A stretch of 64,000 nucleotides of DNA from DHVE2 group archaeon. Lineage in GTDB: Archaea > Thermoplasmatota > Thermoplasmata > Thermoplasmatales > Aciduliprofundaceae. The notes beneath the pieces were generated by a model. It saw nothing but the letters and a program-made list of their open reading frames with translations, searched no databases and was not told the origin of the DNA. Shown here piece after piece: positions 25,013 to 34,759 of this stretch (the stretch's first letter is position 1; each line of letters opens with the position of its first letter). Both the position numbers and the translations under genes were made by a program. The stretch lies in NCBI GenBank assembly GCA_026993785.1, contig JALWRZ010000010.1, forward strand, positions 275,199-339,198, written 5' to 3'.

Positions 25013-25307
25013 TTACCTCTTTGCATTCCTTTTTATCACGGCCACAATCTTCTCTCTATCCTCGCTGCTAATCAGAGGATGCACAGGAATGGATATCACT
25101 TCTCTGCATATTCTCTCTGTCATCGCTAATTTTGTCGCAAATCCAAGTTTCTGCATAATTGGCTGCTGATGATTGCCCATGGGATAGTATATGCCAAATC
25201 CAATGCCCTCTTTCTTAAATCCATCACTCCAGCCAGATATCCAAGCCCGCTGAGCACCGGGCATGGTTCTTTCCCATCACTCCTGTGCCTATTATTGCAA
25301 CTCTCAC
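25013..25307 (-). pseudogene. Fused remnant: Gfo/Idh N-terminus and DegT aminotransferase C-terminus
   Basis: On the minus strand, GTG 25307 with GGAGG upstream opens a Gfo/Idh start (VRVAIIGTGVMGKNHAR). The next stretch continues in another frame as VLSGLGYLAGVMDL, so a frameshift lies near 25257. Around 25230 it runs into a third reading, KKEGIGFGIYYPMGNHQQP...ICREVISIPVHPLISSEDREK, which matches the last 65 or so residues of a DegT aminotransferase. Most of both genes is gone. It appears to be the scar of a second oxidoreductase-aminotransferase pair. Confidence 0.75.
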
Positions 25308-25425
25308 CCAAATTCCTCCAATGAGGGAGATTGAGATGATAGCATTTTAATCTTCTTTCGAAGATTCTAAAAAATAGGTTTTTTGAGGCAATAATCTTTA
25401 AATTGCAGAGCATGTGGGAAAGAGC

Positions 25426-26094
25426 ATGAAAGAGAAGGTTATTCTCTCCTGGAGCGGCGGCAAGGATAGCGCCATGGCCCTCTATGAGCTACAACAATCG
25501 GCTAATTACGAAATATGCTCCCTGCTAACCACACTTACCAGAGATTACGATAGAATAAGCATGCACGGAGTCCGCCGCGCACTTCTTGAAAAGCAGGCGG
25601 AGAGCCTGGGTATTCCTCTTGAGAAGGTCTATATCGGTAAGAATGCCACCAATGAAGAGTACGAGAAAATAATGAAGGATGTGATGCTGAAATATAAAAA
25701 GATGGGCATATCCCTCGTAGCCTTCGGCGATATATTTCTTGAAGATGTACGAAGATATCGAGAATCAAATCTGGCAAAGATAGGGATGAGGGGGATCTTT
25801 CCCTTGTGGAATAGAAGCACTGGGGATCTCGCTTATAAGTTCATAGAGCTCGGATTCAGGGCAATTGTCACCATGGTAGACACCCAGTTCCTGGATGGCA
25901 GCTTTGTAGGCAGAGAATACAATGAAGAATTCTTAAACGATTTGCCAAGCGGCGTGGATCCCTGCGGCGAGAATGGAGAGTTTCATTCCTTTGTCTACGA
26001 TGGCCCCATCTTTCGAAGTCCTGTTCCTTTTAAGATCGGTGCCACGGTGCTTCGAGAAAATCGTTTCTATTTTGTGGATCTGGTGCCCCTTTAA
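25426..26094 (+). CDS. dph6: Diphthine--ammonia ligase (PP-loop ATPase)
   Basis: A 222-residue ATP-pyrophosphatase. The PP-loop is SWSGGKDSAMAL, followed by HGVRRALLEKQAESLGIPL and FGDIFLEDVRRYRE; the C-terminal GVDPCGENGEFHSFVYDGP is diagnostic. The enzyme performs the final amidation of diphthamide on elongation factor 2. ATG 25426 matches a TATA-like ATCTTTAAATTG centred 25 nt upstream. It sits inside the sugar region but is a housekeeping gene. Confidence 0.88.
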   Translation: MKEKVILSWSGGKDSAMALYELQQSANYEICSLLTTLTRDYDRISMHGVRRALLEKQAESLGIPLEKVYIGKNATNEEYEKIMKDVMLKYKKMGISLVAFGDIFLEDVRRYRESNLAKIGMRGIFPLWNRSTGDLAYKFIELGFRAIVTMVDTQFLDGSFVGREYNEEFLNDLPSGVDPCGENGEFHSFVYDGPIFRSPVPFKIGATVLRENRFYFVDLVPL

Positions 26095-26134
26095 ACTCCC
26101 AAACTCTTTTTCAATATTGATAGTTCGTGAAAAA

Positions 26135-26142
26135 AATTATAT
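26135..26142 (+). promoter_or_regulatory. TATA box, leaderless AglH-like gene
   Basis: AATTATAT lies 26 nt before ATG 26165 and marks that start rather than the long upstream extension of the frame. Confidence 0.55.
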
Positions 26143-26164
26143 CTGGCTAATAAATCCCTCTTTT

Positions 26165-27196
26165 ATGGATATTCCTTATTTGCCATCTCTCGCAATTTTC
26201 ACTCTGGCATTGATAGTTGCGTATGCAACTTCTTATATCCTGGCAAAGATGTGGATTCCGGCAGCTAAGTATTTCAAGCTGGTGGGAAAAGATATGAATA
26301 AATACGGACATCCAGAAGTGCCAGAGGCTGGAGGGGTCGCCGTTATATTTGGACTGGCGTTTGGACTCTTTACCTATCTTTTCTTAAAAGCTCTAGATGG
26401 CAGTTCTCAGCATCTAACAGCGATCTATGCTCTTATTTCCACGGTGTTATTAGCTGGGTTCTTGGGATTTGCAGATGATATACTTGGCTGGAAAAAAGGA
26501 ATTGCGCAAAAAAAGAAAGCTCTATTCTCCACAGCTTTAGCGCTACCTCTTATGACATTCACGCTCCTTCATTCTCAATATAATAGCTTTTCTAGCTGGG
26601 GTATACCTCTATGGGTATACGCTCTCATAATCGTTCCAATAGGCATAGTTGGCGCCTCTAATGCTATAAACATGGTGGCAGGCTATAATGGCCTAGAAGC
26701 AGGGTTGGGGATAATAACTCTCGTCACTTTATCTATAAAAGCCTATATGGATAGCAATTTTTGGATTATGTTCATGGCACTCATTGGAGTGGCTGCACTT
26801 TTGGGATTTCTAGCATTCAACTGGTATCCTGCTAAATTATTTCCGGGGGATTCGCTTACGTATCCTCTAGGAGCTTATATAGGTGCTCTTGTCATCTTAG
26901 GGAATATGGAAATATTCGGAGCGCTCTTATTTCCCATCTACTATTTAAAATTATATCTCTACATTAAAGCCAAAAAAATTGATAAGATTGGGGATATTGA
27001 TGAATTTGGGATCCCGAATGAAAATAATCATATTGAAATGCCCTCACAGAAAATTTATGGTGTTGCACATATAGTGATTCTTCTCCAAAAGAAACTAAGA
27101 GGATATGCTACTGAAAGAGGCGTTGTGACAACTTTGTATATATTCCATAGTTTAATATGTGGGATCGTTTTATCTCTGTATCTGTTAATGTATTAA
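26165..27196 (+). CDS. Polyprenyl-phosphate GlcNAc-1-phosphate transferase family (AglH/MraY-like)
   Basis: A 343-residue membrane protein with about ten TM helices. The family core is visible: PEAGGVAVIFGLAFG, LGFADDILGWKKGI with the paired aspartates, NAINMVAGYNGLEAGLG, and FPGDSLTYPLGA. Such enzymes start lipid-linked glycans by moving a sugar phosphate from a UDP-sugar to dolichyl phosphate. The EMPSQKIYG loop near residue 290 is also found in relatives. It opens the AT-rich glycan island. Confidence 0.88.
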   Translation: MDIPYLPSLAIFTLALIVAYATSYILAKMWIPAAKYFKLVGKDMNKYGHPEVPEAGGVAVIFGLAFGLFTYLFLKALDGSSQHLTAIYALISTVLLAGFLGFADDILGWKKGIAQKKKALFSTALALPLMTFTLLHSQYNSFSSWGIPLWVYALIIVPIGIVGASNAINMVAGYNGLEAGLGIITLVTLSIKAYMDSNFWIMFMALIGVAALLGFLAFNWYPAKLFPGDSLTYPLGAYIGALVILGNMEIFGALLFPIYYLKLYLYIKAKKIDKIGDIDEFGIPNENNHIEMPSQKIYGVAHIVILLQKKLRGYATERGVVTTLYIFHSLICGIVLSLYLLMY

Positions 27197-27213
27197 AATT
27201 AAGAGGTGAAGCT

Positions 27214-28335
27214 ATGATCCCAGAAATATCTATTGGAGTTTTTGGCGCGAAAACGTATCCTCCAAAAATAGGTGGCATTGAAACACACATATATCATCTT
27301 ACCAAAAAAATTAAAAGAATGAGAGTAAGATTTTTCATATTTGTAGGTGTGGAAAAAAATCAATCTATTGAGGAGAGTATAGATGAATATATAAATATAA
27401 TAAGAGTAAGACATTCAAGCCATAGATACCTGCTAAAGATAAGTATGGTTCCACCTATTCTCATGAAAGTTAGAAAACTCAGAGATAAAATAGATATTTA
27501 TCACGCGCATGATGTTGTATTTGGATTTTTTCTGGGTATATTGGGATATCATCCATTAATATATACTGCCCATGGTTGTTCTTTTCTTAGATCAGATTGG
27601 CCTTTTGGTATTAAACATATTTTAAAATTTATGGAAAAAACCATATTTAAAAAAGCAGATGCGATTATATGCGTGGATTTTAAAACCAAAGAAATTATTG
27701 AGAGGTACAGAAAAAAGAATCTTTTTGTTATACCAAATGGAGTGGATATAGAAAAATTCAAAAATCTGGCAAAGCCTCTAGAATATAAAAATGATAAAAT
27801 AATCATTTTTTCTGCAGGCAGAATGATCCCTTCAAAAGGATTTCAGGACTTAATAGATGCGTATTTAATGCTGAATGAGGATTTGAAAAATAAGGCTGAG
27901 CTTTTTATATCAGGTACTGGCCCATATCTAGATTTTTTAAAGAAAAAAGCAAAATTAGATAAAAGAATTCATATACTTGGTTATGTACCAAAAATAGAAC
28001 CTTATTTTGCGTATGCGGATATATTTGTGCTACCATCTCACTATGAAGGCTTTCCATTTACACTACTTGAAGCAATGGCAGCAAAAACAGCCTCTATATC
28101 CACAGATGTTGGAGATATATCTCAAAGATTTAAAAATAATAAAGAGATTCTCATCGTTCCTCCTGGAGATGTTGAACAGCTTTCACACTCAATTGAAACT
28201 TTAATAAAAGATGAAAAACTCAGAAATACTCTTGCCAACCATTCTCATAAAAAAATAAAAGAAGAATATTCCTGGGATATAATCTCAAAAGAGATTTATA
28301 GTGTTTATTCTCTCTTCGTAAAAAGAGATAAATAA
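27214..28335 (+). CDS. Glycosyltransferase, GT4 family
   Basis: A 373-residue GT-B glycosyltransferase: N-terminal YPPKIGGIETHIYHLTKKI, an IYHAHD segment, YTAHG, IPNGVDIEKFKN, then SAGRMIPSKGFQDLI and SHYEGFPFTLLEAMAAKTASI with the EX7E-type Glu pair. ATG 27214 follows AGAGGTGA, and overlap with the preceding gene is avoided by this start. It adds a sugar to a growing glycan; donor unknown. Confidence 0.88.
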   Translation: MIPEISIGVFGAKTYPPKIGGIETHIYHLTKKIKRMRVRFFIFVGVEKNQSIEESIDEYINIIRVRHSSHRYLLKISMVPPILMKVRKLRDKIDIYHAHDVVFGFFLGILGYHPLIYTAHGCSFLRSDWPFGIKHILKFMEKTIFKKADAIICVDFKTKEIIERYRKKNLFVIPNGVDIEKFKNLAKPLEYKNDKIIIFSAGRMIPSKGFQDLIDAYLMLNEDLKNKAELFISGTGPYLDFLKKKAKLDKRIHILGYVPKIEPYFAYADIFVLPSHYEGFPFTLLEAMAAKTASISTDVGDISQRFKNNKEILIVPPGDVEQLSHSIETLIKDEKLRNTLANHSHKKIKEEYSWDIISKEIYSVYSLFVKRDK

Positions 28336-28357
28336 TACGAGATATTTCTCATTTTCA

Positions 28358-29386
28358 ATGAGTCATCGTGTTAAAGACCCAGCAGAGGGAATAGTGGCAG
28401 TAACTTATCGATGTAATGCCCGATGCTATATGTGCAACATATGGAAAAATCCAAGCGATCCAAAGGAAGAAATTAGAGCGGAGGATTTGATTTCTTTACC
28501 TGGTAATAAGAAAAAAATGAGGTCTCTTAATCTTACTGGTGGGGAACCATTTATAAGAACTGACTTGGGTGATATTATCAACGTGCTTCGTCCTAAAACA
28601 AAAAGACTTGTAATCTCTACAAATGGATATTTTACAGATAGAATAGTGAAAGTGGCAGAAGAATTTCCTGATATCGGCATACGCGTTAGTCTAGAAGGAC
28701 TTCCAGCGGTGAGTGATAAGCTTAGAGGCTTACCTAACGGATTTGATCATGCCCTAAGAACTCTTCTAAAATTGCACGAGATGGGATTTAAAGATATAGG
28801 ATTTGGAATCACAGTCTCCGATTTAAACTATAAAGACATGCTAGAGCTCTATACCTTAGCTGAGGCTACTGGCTGGGAATTCGCTACTGCGGTATTGCAC
28901 AATTCTTTCTATTTCCATAAATATGATAATAAGATAGATAAACAAAAGGAAGTAGCTAAATCATTTGAAATATTGATAAATAAACTTTTGAGAACAAAAA
29001 GAGTGAAAAATTGGTACCGAGCTTTTTTTAATTATGGAATTATAAATAGGGTTTATGGCAATCCTAGATTGCTACCCTGCGGTGCAGGTACTGATCTATT
29101 CTATGTAGATCCTTACGGAAATGTTAGACCATGTAATGCTATGGATTTTGTGATAGGCAATATTAAAGAGGAGCCTTTTGATAAAATTTGGAAAAGTGAT
29201 AAAGCAAAGGAGATGAGAGAACGTGTTAGAAGATGCACTATGAACTGCTGGATGATTGGAAGTGCCTCACCGGCCATAAGAAATGAATTCTGGAAAGTTA
29301 CTCGATGGGTTTTAAAAGCTAAATTCTATGCTATTATAGGAAAAGAAATAAAATATGAGGATATGGAAAGATGGTGGAGGAAATGA
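28358..29386 (+). CDS. Radical SAM/SPASM protein in glycan island
   Basis: A 342-residue radical SAM enzyme. The cluster motif is CNARCYMC (VTYRCNARCYMCNIW); LNLTGGEP binds SAM. A C-terminal SPASM-like region has CGAGTDLFYVDPYGNVRPCNAM and CTMNC for auxiliary clusters. SPASM enzymes often modify peptides or sugars. Its last 4 nt overlap the following glycosyltransferase start (ATGA), so it is co-expressed with glycan genes. Substrate not evident. Confidence 0.82.
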   Translation: MSHRVKDPAEGIVAVTYRCNARCYMCNIWKNPSDPKEEIRAEDLISLPGNKKKMRSLNLTGGEPFIRTDLGDIINVLRPKTKRLVISTNGYFTDRIVKVAEEFPDIGIRVSLEGLPAVSDKLRGLPNGFDHALRTLLKLHEMGFKDIGFGITVSDLNYKDMLELYTLAEATGWEFATAVLHNSFYFHKYDNKIDKQKEVAKSFEILINKLLRTKRVKNWYRAFFNYGIINRVYGNPRLLPCGAGTDLFYVDPYGNVRPCNAMDFVIGNIKEEPFDKIWKSDKAKEMRERVRRCTMNCWMIGSASPAIRNEFWKVTRWVLKAKFYAIIGKEIKYEDMERWWRK

Positions 29387-30576
29387 ACCTCCTGGTCATT
29401 ACCGATCGCTTTCCTCACCAATACGATCCTTATTCTGCTGCATTTGTTAAAGAATTAATAAACTATGAGAAATATTTTTTTGATCAGGTGTATGTTATTT
29501 CTCTCAATCCTTGGCTACCTTCGTTCATAGCAAAGAGATTGAATAATCCCAGATGGTATAGAGATTCTATTGCAACAGATTATTCGTATGATAATGTTTC
29601 AGTATATTTTGCTAAATACTTTACTGGAAAAGGTAAGTTTTTTCTTAGAAATAGGGATGCAACAGCCTACAAAAAAATTAAAAAAATCATTAAAAAAAAC
29701 AGCTTGCGATTTGATATAATTCATGCGCATTTTGTTCATCCTTCTGGTACAGCTGCATTAAAAATCAAAAAAGAGTTTAATAAGCCTCTAATAATCACTG
29801 GGCACGCACATGATATAAGAGAATATCCATTTATGGATCCAATACTTAAAGAGAAAATTCTAAATGCCCTTAATAACGCTGATGCATTTATAACAGTATC
29901 TCGAGATAATGCAGATAAGGTAAGAAAAATTGGATTTAAAGGATCCATCGAAATAATACCCAACGGTTTTGATCATAGGATTTTTCATCCTATTGATAAA
30001 TATGAATGCAGAAAAAGATTGCATCTACCATTTAACAAGAAAATAGCTGTTTCCGTGGCCCGTTTGATAGAAATTAAGGGATATGACTATCTAATCCAAT
30101 GTGTCAAGAAGATAGTAAAATCTAGGAAAGATATACTGTTTGTTATTGTGGGAGAGGGCCCAGTAGAAAATAATCTACAGCAAATGATTAGGGACTATGT
30201 TTTATCTGATTATATCAAAATGGTTGGTGCAAAGCCTCACGAAGAAATTCCGCTGTGGATTAATGCTGCAGATATATTTGTATTGCCAAGTCTAGATGAG
30301 GGAAATCCAACAGTGATGTTTGAATCCCTCGGATGCGGTATACCTTTCGTAGGTACTAAAGTTGGCGGTGTCCCAGAGATAATAACATCTGAGGATTACG
30401 GATTGCTTTGTGAGCCGCGGGACGTTGACTGTTTGGTGAAAAATATTCGGCTTGCTTTAGATAAAGAGTGGAATAGGGAGAAGATAGTAAAGTATGCCCA
30501 ACAATTTACTTGGGAAGGGATTGCCGATAGAACTTTAAAAATCTATCAAAGAGTTCTTAACTATTCTAACCACTGA
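29383..30576 (+). CDS. Glycosyltransferase, GT4 family
   Basis: A 397-residue GT-B enzyme with FDIIHAHFVHPSGTAAL, ITGHAHDIREYP, IPNGFDHRIFHPI, ARLIEIKGYDYLI and LPSLDEGNPTVMFESLGCGIPFVGT. GGAGG precedes ATG 29383, which overlaps the stop of the radical SAM gene. It converges on the sulfotransferase at 30561 with a 16-bp tail overlap. Probable role: extension of a lipid-linked glycan. Confidence 0.88.
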   Translation: MNLLVITDRFPHQYDPYSAAFVKELINYEKYFFDQVYVISLNPWLPSFIAKRLNNPRWYRDSIATDYSYDNVSVYFAKYFTGKGKFFLRNRDATAYKKIKKIIKKNSLRFDIIHAHFVHPSGTAALKIKKEFNKPLIITGHAHDIREYPFMDPILKEKILNALNNADAFITVSRDNADKVRKIGFKGSIEIIPNGFDHRIFHPIDKYECRKRLHLPFNKKIAVSVARLIEIKGYDYLIQCVKKIVKSRKDILFVIVGEGPVENNLQQMIRDYVLSDYIKMVGAKPHEEIPLWINAADIFVLPSLDEGNPTVMFESLGCGIPFVGTKVGGVPEIITSEDYGLLCEPRDVDCLVKNIRLALDKEWNREKIVKYAQQFTWEGIADRTLKIYQRVLNYSNH

Positions 30577-31442
30577 GACAAATCCCTGTTAATCATCTTG
30601 CTTAGTCTCTCAGTATGAGGTCTATAATATTCTATAAGTTTCTTTCGTGTTTCTGGATTCATGGGAGGATATTTAAAAGGTTTGCTGTTTATCTCACGAA
30701 ATTTCAGGTATATTTTATTAATAAAAATTCGCATCTCAGGAGGTAATCTTCTATAAATTTTTGCATGGAACCCCTCTGCCATTAAAAAGCGTTGTAGCCA
30801 TAATGCTTTTGATATAGAGGACACATTTCTTTTTCTTTTAAAATCAATATAAGAAACATCGGGAGTTGCACCAATCCATAACAATAATTTTCTTAAGGTT
30901 TCTGCAGGATTTGTTTTAAGATCTTCTGTTAAAATTATATAGATCTGCTCTTTAGGGAATACCTTGAAGTAATGTTCCAACTGTTCGTCATAATGACCAT
31001 GCTCAAGATATGTTAATATTCCTCTTTCTCTTAAAGTTCCATGCCTTCTCTCTTTCTCTTTTTCCAAAGCTTCTTCAAAAGTTTTACAAGTTTCAAAACC
31101 ATCTCTTACCGCTGCCCAATAGGCTGAGTAAGCTCGATCTACTGGGTTTCTAAGTATGGCTATCAATTTTATTTTTGGATTGTATTTGTATATTCTTTCA
31201 GCAACATAATAGAAATACAGAAGATTGACATCAGACCCACCTATAAATTTCTCGTCATTTAGATTTTTATATATTATATTTAAAATATCCTCTAACTGCT
31301 TATAATACTCATCTCTCTCAAAATATTGTATATCCTTTAACTCAGGCATAAATATTTCTGGATGTTGTGAAAGATAATAATGAAGCGAAGAACTCCCAGC
31401 TTTTTGCGCACCGATGATCATGAAATCTATTTTTCTTTTCAT
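30561..31442 (-). CDS. PAPS sulfotransferase, heparan N-sulfotransferase-like
   Basis: A 293-residue sulfotransferase related in pattern to glycan N- or O-sulfotransferases: 5' loop GAQKAGSSSLHYYLSQHP and 3' site LIAILRNPVDRAYSAYW, with FEEALEKE and YLEHGHYDEQLEHYF following as in heparan-sulfate enzymes. ATG 31442 follows GGTGAT and a TATA-like element near 31462-31470. Among the four sulfotransferases this looks most like one acting on a carbohydrate. Confidence 0.87.
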   Translation of the reverse strand: MKRKIDFMIIGAQKAGSSSLHYYLSQHPEIFMPELKDIQYFERDEYYKQLEDILNIIYKNLNDEKFIGGSDVNLLYFYYVAERIYKYNPKIKLIAILRNPVDRAYSAYWAAVRDGFETCKTFEEALEKEKERRHGTLRERGILTYLEHGHYDEQLEHYFKVFPKEQIYIILTEDLKTNPAETLRKLLLWIGATPDVSYIDFKRKRNVSSISKALWLQRFLMAEGFHAKIYRRLPPEMRIFINKIYLKFREINSKPFKYPPMNPETRKKLIEYYRPHTERLSKMINRDLSQWLE

Positions 31443-31556
31443 ATTAATCACCATTAGTTAGTAATATTTGATATCTGCACAAAAAGTTTTTGTTTAATGC
31501 TTGAGCATATAAATTTTTCGTCACTAAGGAGGCAGGATAAAAAGGATATCTAGAAT

Positions 31557-33458
31557 TCATTTATTAAAGACTATTAAATAGACTCTTTGACCTCCATTTG
31601 ATTGATAAATTTTCAAAAGATTTGGAGAGTTATCATATTTTTTCACAGGTAAAGCTGTATCATATCTAAAATGCTCATTATAACCCACCACCATATATCT
31701 GGTGGGCTTATAAGCATTGCAGAATACTTGCAAATTTAAAGTGTTTGGATTTCTCAATGCAGTATAAGTGATTACCCAAAGTTTATGATTCTTGAAATAT
31801 GTCACATACCTTTTTACTGGAGGCTTTATCCATGTTATTGCACCTAATGAATCTATAGAGTAATAATTTCCAAGTAGATACTCATCTTTTTCTGTAATAT
31901 GGTTTACATATATTGCAAAAGAGGGGGTTATTTCTTGAGCAGATATGGTGCCAAATCTTAACGGATTACTTATGTTAAAATTATCTCTTACGACCGGGTC
32001 TTTATTTATGGTAGTCACTGTTGATGTGCCCAAGAAAAGCGAAATTATGAGCAATAAAATAGTGAGTCTTATTGCTTTTCTAATATTACTTCCATTGAAT
32101 CCAATATTTGAACACTTTTTAAAGAGCATGCTCACACCACCTGCTAAAATAAAGGGTAGTATATAATTAAAATAAATTATTCTACTTGCATAGTATTTAT
32201 ATATAAATCCAAACATCCACCATATTATAAAAAATAATAAAAACATCATGCCTATATTTAAAAAAGAAAGGTTAGTTTTCCATTTCTTTAGTAACCCATA
32301 AATACTAAAAATAGAAAAAATATACGCAATAAATCCCACAGTGATTGAGAGAAGTGATATAAGTGGGAGGTTGTGAAATGGTAGATATAAAGGAAAAGGA
32401 GAGAATATTAAGGTAAAACTATAGTGATATTCTGTTGGGTTAAAAGTAACCGCATACAATGAATACAGATAAATGATTATATAGAGAGATATAATGCCTG
32501 CAATAAAAATGAGTTTTCCTCTTGATGATAAGGGCTCTGAAACTACTCTATCAAATTTCTTCTTCAAAAGAATCATAGATACTGGAAGTAATATGATTAA
32601 CCCACCCAATAGTATCTGCGGCAAGTTTCGTATAAATAATGGAGGGATAAATTTAGGAAAAAAATGGACTATGTGATAATTCTCTCCAAGAAGTGCAGGG
32701 TACATTGGAAAATAGTAAATAAAAAACACAAAGATCAAAGAGATATAGGTCAAGAAAAAATATTTAATACCAATATTTTTTAATTTTTCATTGCGTTTCA
32801 TGAATCCATATATGCTCAAGGATATGAAAAATAAGGAGAAGTTGAAAACAAAGCCCATATATGTACTAATGTGTGATATTCCATGCACAATTAGAAATAA
32901 GAGAAAAATTATATCAAAAATATAAAATTTCTTAGCACTCTTCAAAGAGAGCAAAAATACCACCAATGCGCCATATAGAGTAACTGATGTGATGTTTTGA
33001 GCAGCAACAGCATTGGTATTAACAAACATGTAAACATAATAACTTTTGGAATTTGTGAAAATAAAGAACGAAGTAATATAGAAAAATGCAGAGAACAATC
33101 CGATTTTCTTGCTTATTTTTAGTCCAGCTAAAAATACCAATAGAGTAGGTATAATTGCAAACATTATTTTGAATATAAAAGATATCAAATAAATATTAAA
33201 GGTACTTCCCATCAACATAAAAGAGGAAAGTAGCACATGAATCCCTGCTGGATATAATTCATATACTGCAGGATTATCCCAAACATGATAAAAATCGATG
33301 TTATGAGATGCTATTTGTCTAGCTCTTGCAAAATTTCTTAGCTCATCACTGCTATAGATGGTATTAAACCCCCAGAGATAATGAGTAAGAGTGTTTAATA
33401 TAATAGTTGTCATGATTAAAAGAATTAAACCCAATATCAACGATGCTTTTTTGTTCAT
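31557..33458 (-). CDS. Large membrane protein, possible GT-C glycosyltransferase
   Basis: A 633-residue polytopic protein with roughly 12-14 TM helices and a C-terminal soluble part (about 490-633). The first external loop has YSSDELRNFARAR, reminiscent of the acidic motif in GT-C transferases that use lipid-phosphate sugars. The WWDYG motif of oligosaccharyltransferase AglB/STT3 is not present. Its ATG overlaps the end of the upstream GT4 gene by 4 nt. A polymerase or ligase role is also possible. Confidence 0.6.
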   Translation of the reverse strand: MNKKASLILGLILLIMTTIILNTLTHYLWGFNTIYSSDELRNFARARQIASHNIDFYHVWDNPAVYELYPAGIHVLLSSFMLMGSTFNIYLISFIFKIMFAIIPTLLVFLAGLKISKKIGLFSAFFYITSFFIFTNSKSYYVYMFVNTNAVAAQNITSVTLYGALVVFLLSLKSAKKFYIFDIIFLLFLIVHGISHISTYMGFVFNFSLFFISLSIYGFMKRNEKLKNIGIKYFFLTYISLIFVFFIYYFPMYPALLGENYHIVHFFPKFIPPLFIRNLPQILLGGLIILLPVSMILLKKKFDRVVSEPLSSRGKLIFIAGIISLYIIIYLYSLYAVTFNPTEYHYSFTLIFSPFPLYLPFHNLPLISLLSITVGFIAYIFSIFSIYGLLKKWKTNLSFLNIGMMFLLFFIIWWMFGFIYKYYASRIIYFNYILPFILAGGVSMLFKKCSNIGFNGSNIRKAIRLTILLLIISLFLGTSTVTTINKDPVVRDNFNISNPLRFGTISAQEITPSFAIYVNHITEKDEYLLGNYYSIDSLGAITWIKPPVKRYVTYFKNHKLWVITYTALRNPNTLNLQVFCNAYKPTRYMVVGYNEHFRYDTALPVKKYDNSPNLLKIYQSNGGQRVYLIVFNK

Positions 33459-34663
33459 TTACTTTCCTCCATGTGCTCAACTAAACTCTTTGCGATATTC
33501 TTCCAATCATATTTCATTATTTCGCTCCAATTTCTCTCTAAATAAACTTTACTCTGCATCATTTTCAAAGCTATTTCCTCTGCCTTATTGTACTCATATT
33601 TCTCAAATACCCAGCCACTTTTTGTTTCATTTATAACCTCTGCAACCATGCTGTCTCTTGCAACAAATGCTAAAATTGGCACACCTGAGCGGAGGTATTC
33701 AGGTAACCGACTAGGAAACACATCCCAATAATCATATTTCATATTAAAAACTAACACATCTGCAGAAATAAGATACTGAATAATATCTTTATGCTGCCGC
33801 CGCCCTAAAATTTTTACTGATTTCAATTTCATTTTTTCTATTTTCTCTTTTTGGGATGGAGCAATGGATCCTATGAATAAAAGTTGAAAGTCATATCCTG
33901 CATTTTCAAACTTTTTAAACAAAGTAAGGAAAGAGAGATCAAACTGGCGATACACTGTTCCCATATGAAGAAATGTAAATTTTTCTAATTTTATTGGAGT
34001 GACCTTTTCAAAATCCTCTTCGTCATAGCCATTAGGAAGCCAGAAACTCTTATGTTGCAAATTAAGTTCTGGATATTTTTGGAAGTATCTTTTCATCTGA
34101 TACTTGCTTGCGAACGTTAATTTATCAGCAGTTTCAACTATTTTCTTCTCCATACTCTCTTCAAATTTTTTATGTAATAATGAGGGGGAAAAATAAAGAT
34201 GATTTTGTGTCCAAGGATCTGCAAAATCTACCATCCACTTTATTTTATCTCTCAGCCGTTTCTTAATTAGATATCCAAGAATTAGTCCAGAGGGGGGCGT
34301 AGACGTAAGTAAATACCTAATATTTAATCTCTCAATTAAACGAAGTATGTCCTTTAAATAAAGAAGCATATATCCTTTCAAATCAGGTAGTAAAAAAATT
34401 TTAAATGCTTTTGCAAGGTGAGCCTTGTTCAGAGAAGGATGAAGTTGTTTACCTATATAATAAACCTTTACACCATATTTTGATACATCCATATAAAGCT
34501 CCTCATCCCTTAAAGATTTAGGATGAGGCGGTGGAGCTATTACGATAGGCTCTACTCCGTAAAGAGGTAAATACTTTGCAATTTTACTCAATCTTAATAT
34601 CTGTGCCCTAAATTCTGGAGGCCATCCTAGCTGAGAAATTAATAGCATTTTTTTTGAGTTCAT
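33455..34663 (-). CDS. Glycosyltransferase, GT4-like
   Basis: A 402-residue GT-B protein. The N-terminus LLISQLGWPPEFRAQILRLSKIAKYL and WMVDFADPWTQNH match the Fut/WcaI-like GT4 subgroup, followed by LPNGYDEEDFEKV, FLHMGTVYRQFDLSFL, and FPSRLPEYLRSGVPILAF. It is the first gene of a minus-strand unit with the membrane protein and sulfotransferase. A TATA element at 34684-34697 sits 25 nt before the leaderless ATG. Confidence 0.82.
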   Translation of the reverse strand: MNSKKMLLISQLGWPPEFRAQILRLSKIAKYLPLYGVEPIVIAPPPHPKSLRDEELYMDVSKYGVKVYYIGKQLHPSLNKAHLAKAFKIFLLPDLKGYMLLYLKDILRLIERLNIRYLLTSTPPSGLILGYLIKKRLRDKIKWMVDFADPWTQNHLYFSPSLLHKKFEESMEKKIVETADKLTFASKYQMKRYFQKYPELNLQHKSFWLPNGYDEEDFEKVTPIKLEKFTFLHMGTVYRQFDLSFLTLFKKFENAGYDFQLLFIGSIAPSQKEKIEKMKLKSVKILGRRQHKDIIQYLISADVLVFNMKYDYWDVFPSRLPEYLRSGVPILAFVARDSMVAEVINETKSGWVFEKYEYNKAEEIALKMMQSKVYLERNWSEIMKYDWKNIAKSLVEHMEESK

Positions 34664-34683
34664 TCATGCTCTAAAAGATTTTG

Positions 34684-34736
34684 AGATATATAAATCTAAT
34701 CAGATTTTACCTTTCAACGAATAGGAAAATTTATTA
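34684..34736. promoter_or_regulatory. Divergent TATA promoters
   Basis: GATTTATATATCTC (minus strand, 34684-34697) serves the glycosyltransferase at 34663, and AAATTTATTA (plus, about 34726-34736) serves the sulfotransferase at 34760. Both lie about 25 nt from their start codons. Confidence 0.5.
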
Positions 34737-34759
34737 TCTGTAATTTTTTTAAAAGGCAT

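Noticed and set aside
25126-25413. 95-residue minus-strand frame as a separate gene
   Set aside because: It is one reading of the broken Gfo/DegT remnant, not an intact gene.
31557-33458. Oligosaccharyltransferase AglB
   Set aside because: No WWDYG motif; only a weak acidic first-loop motif supports a GT-C type, so I did not call it AglB.
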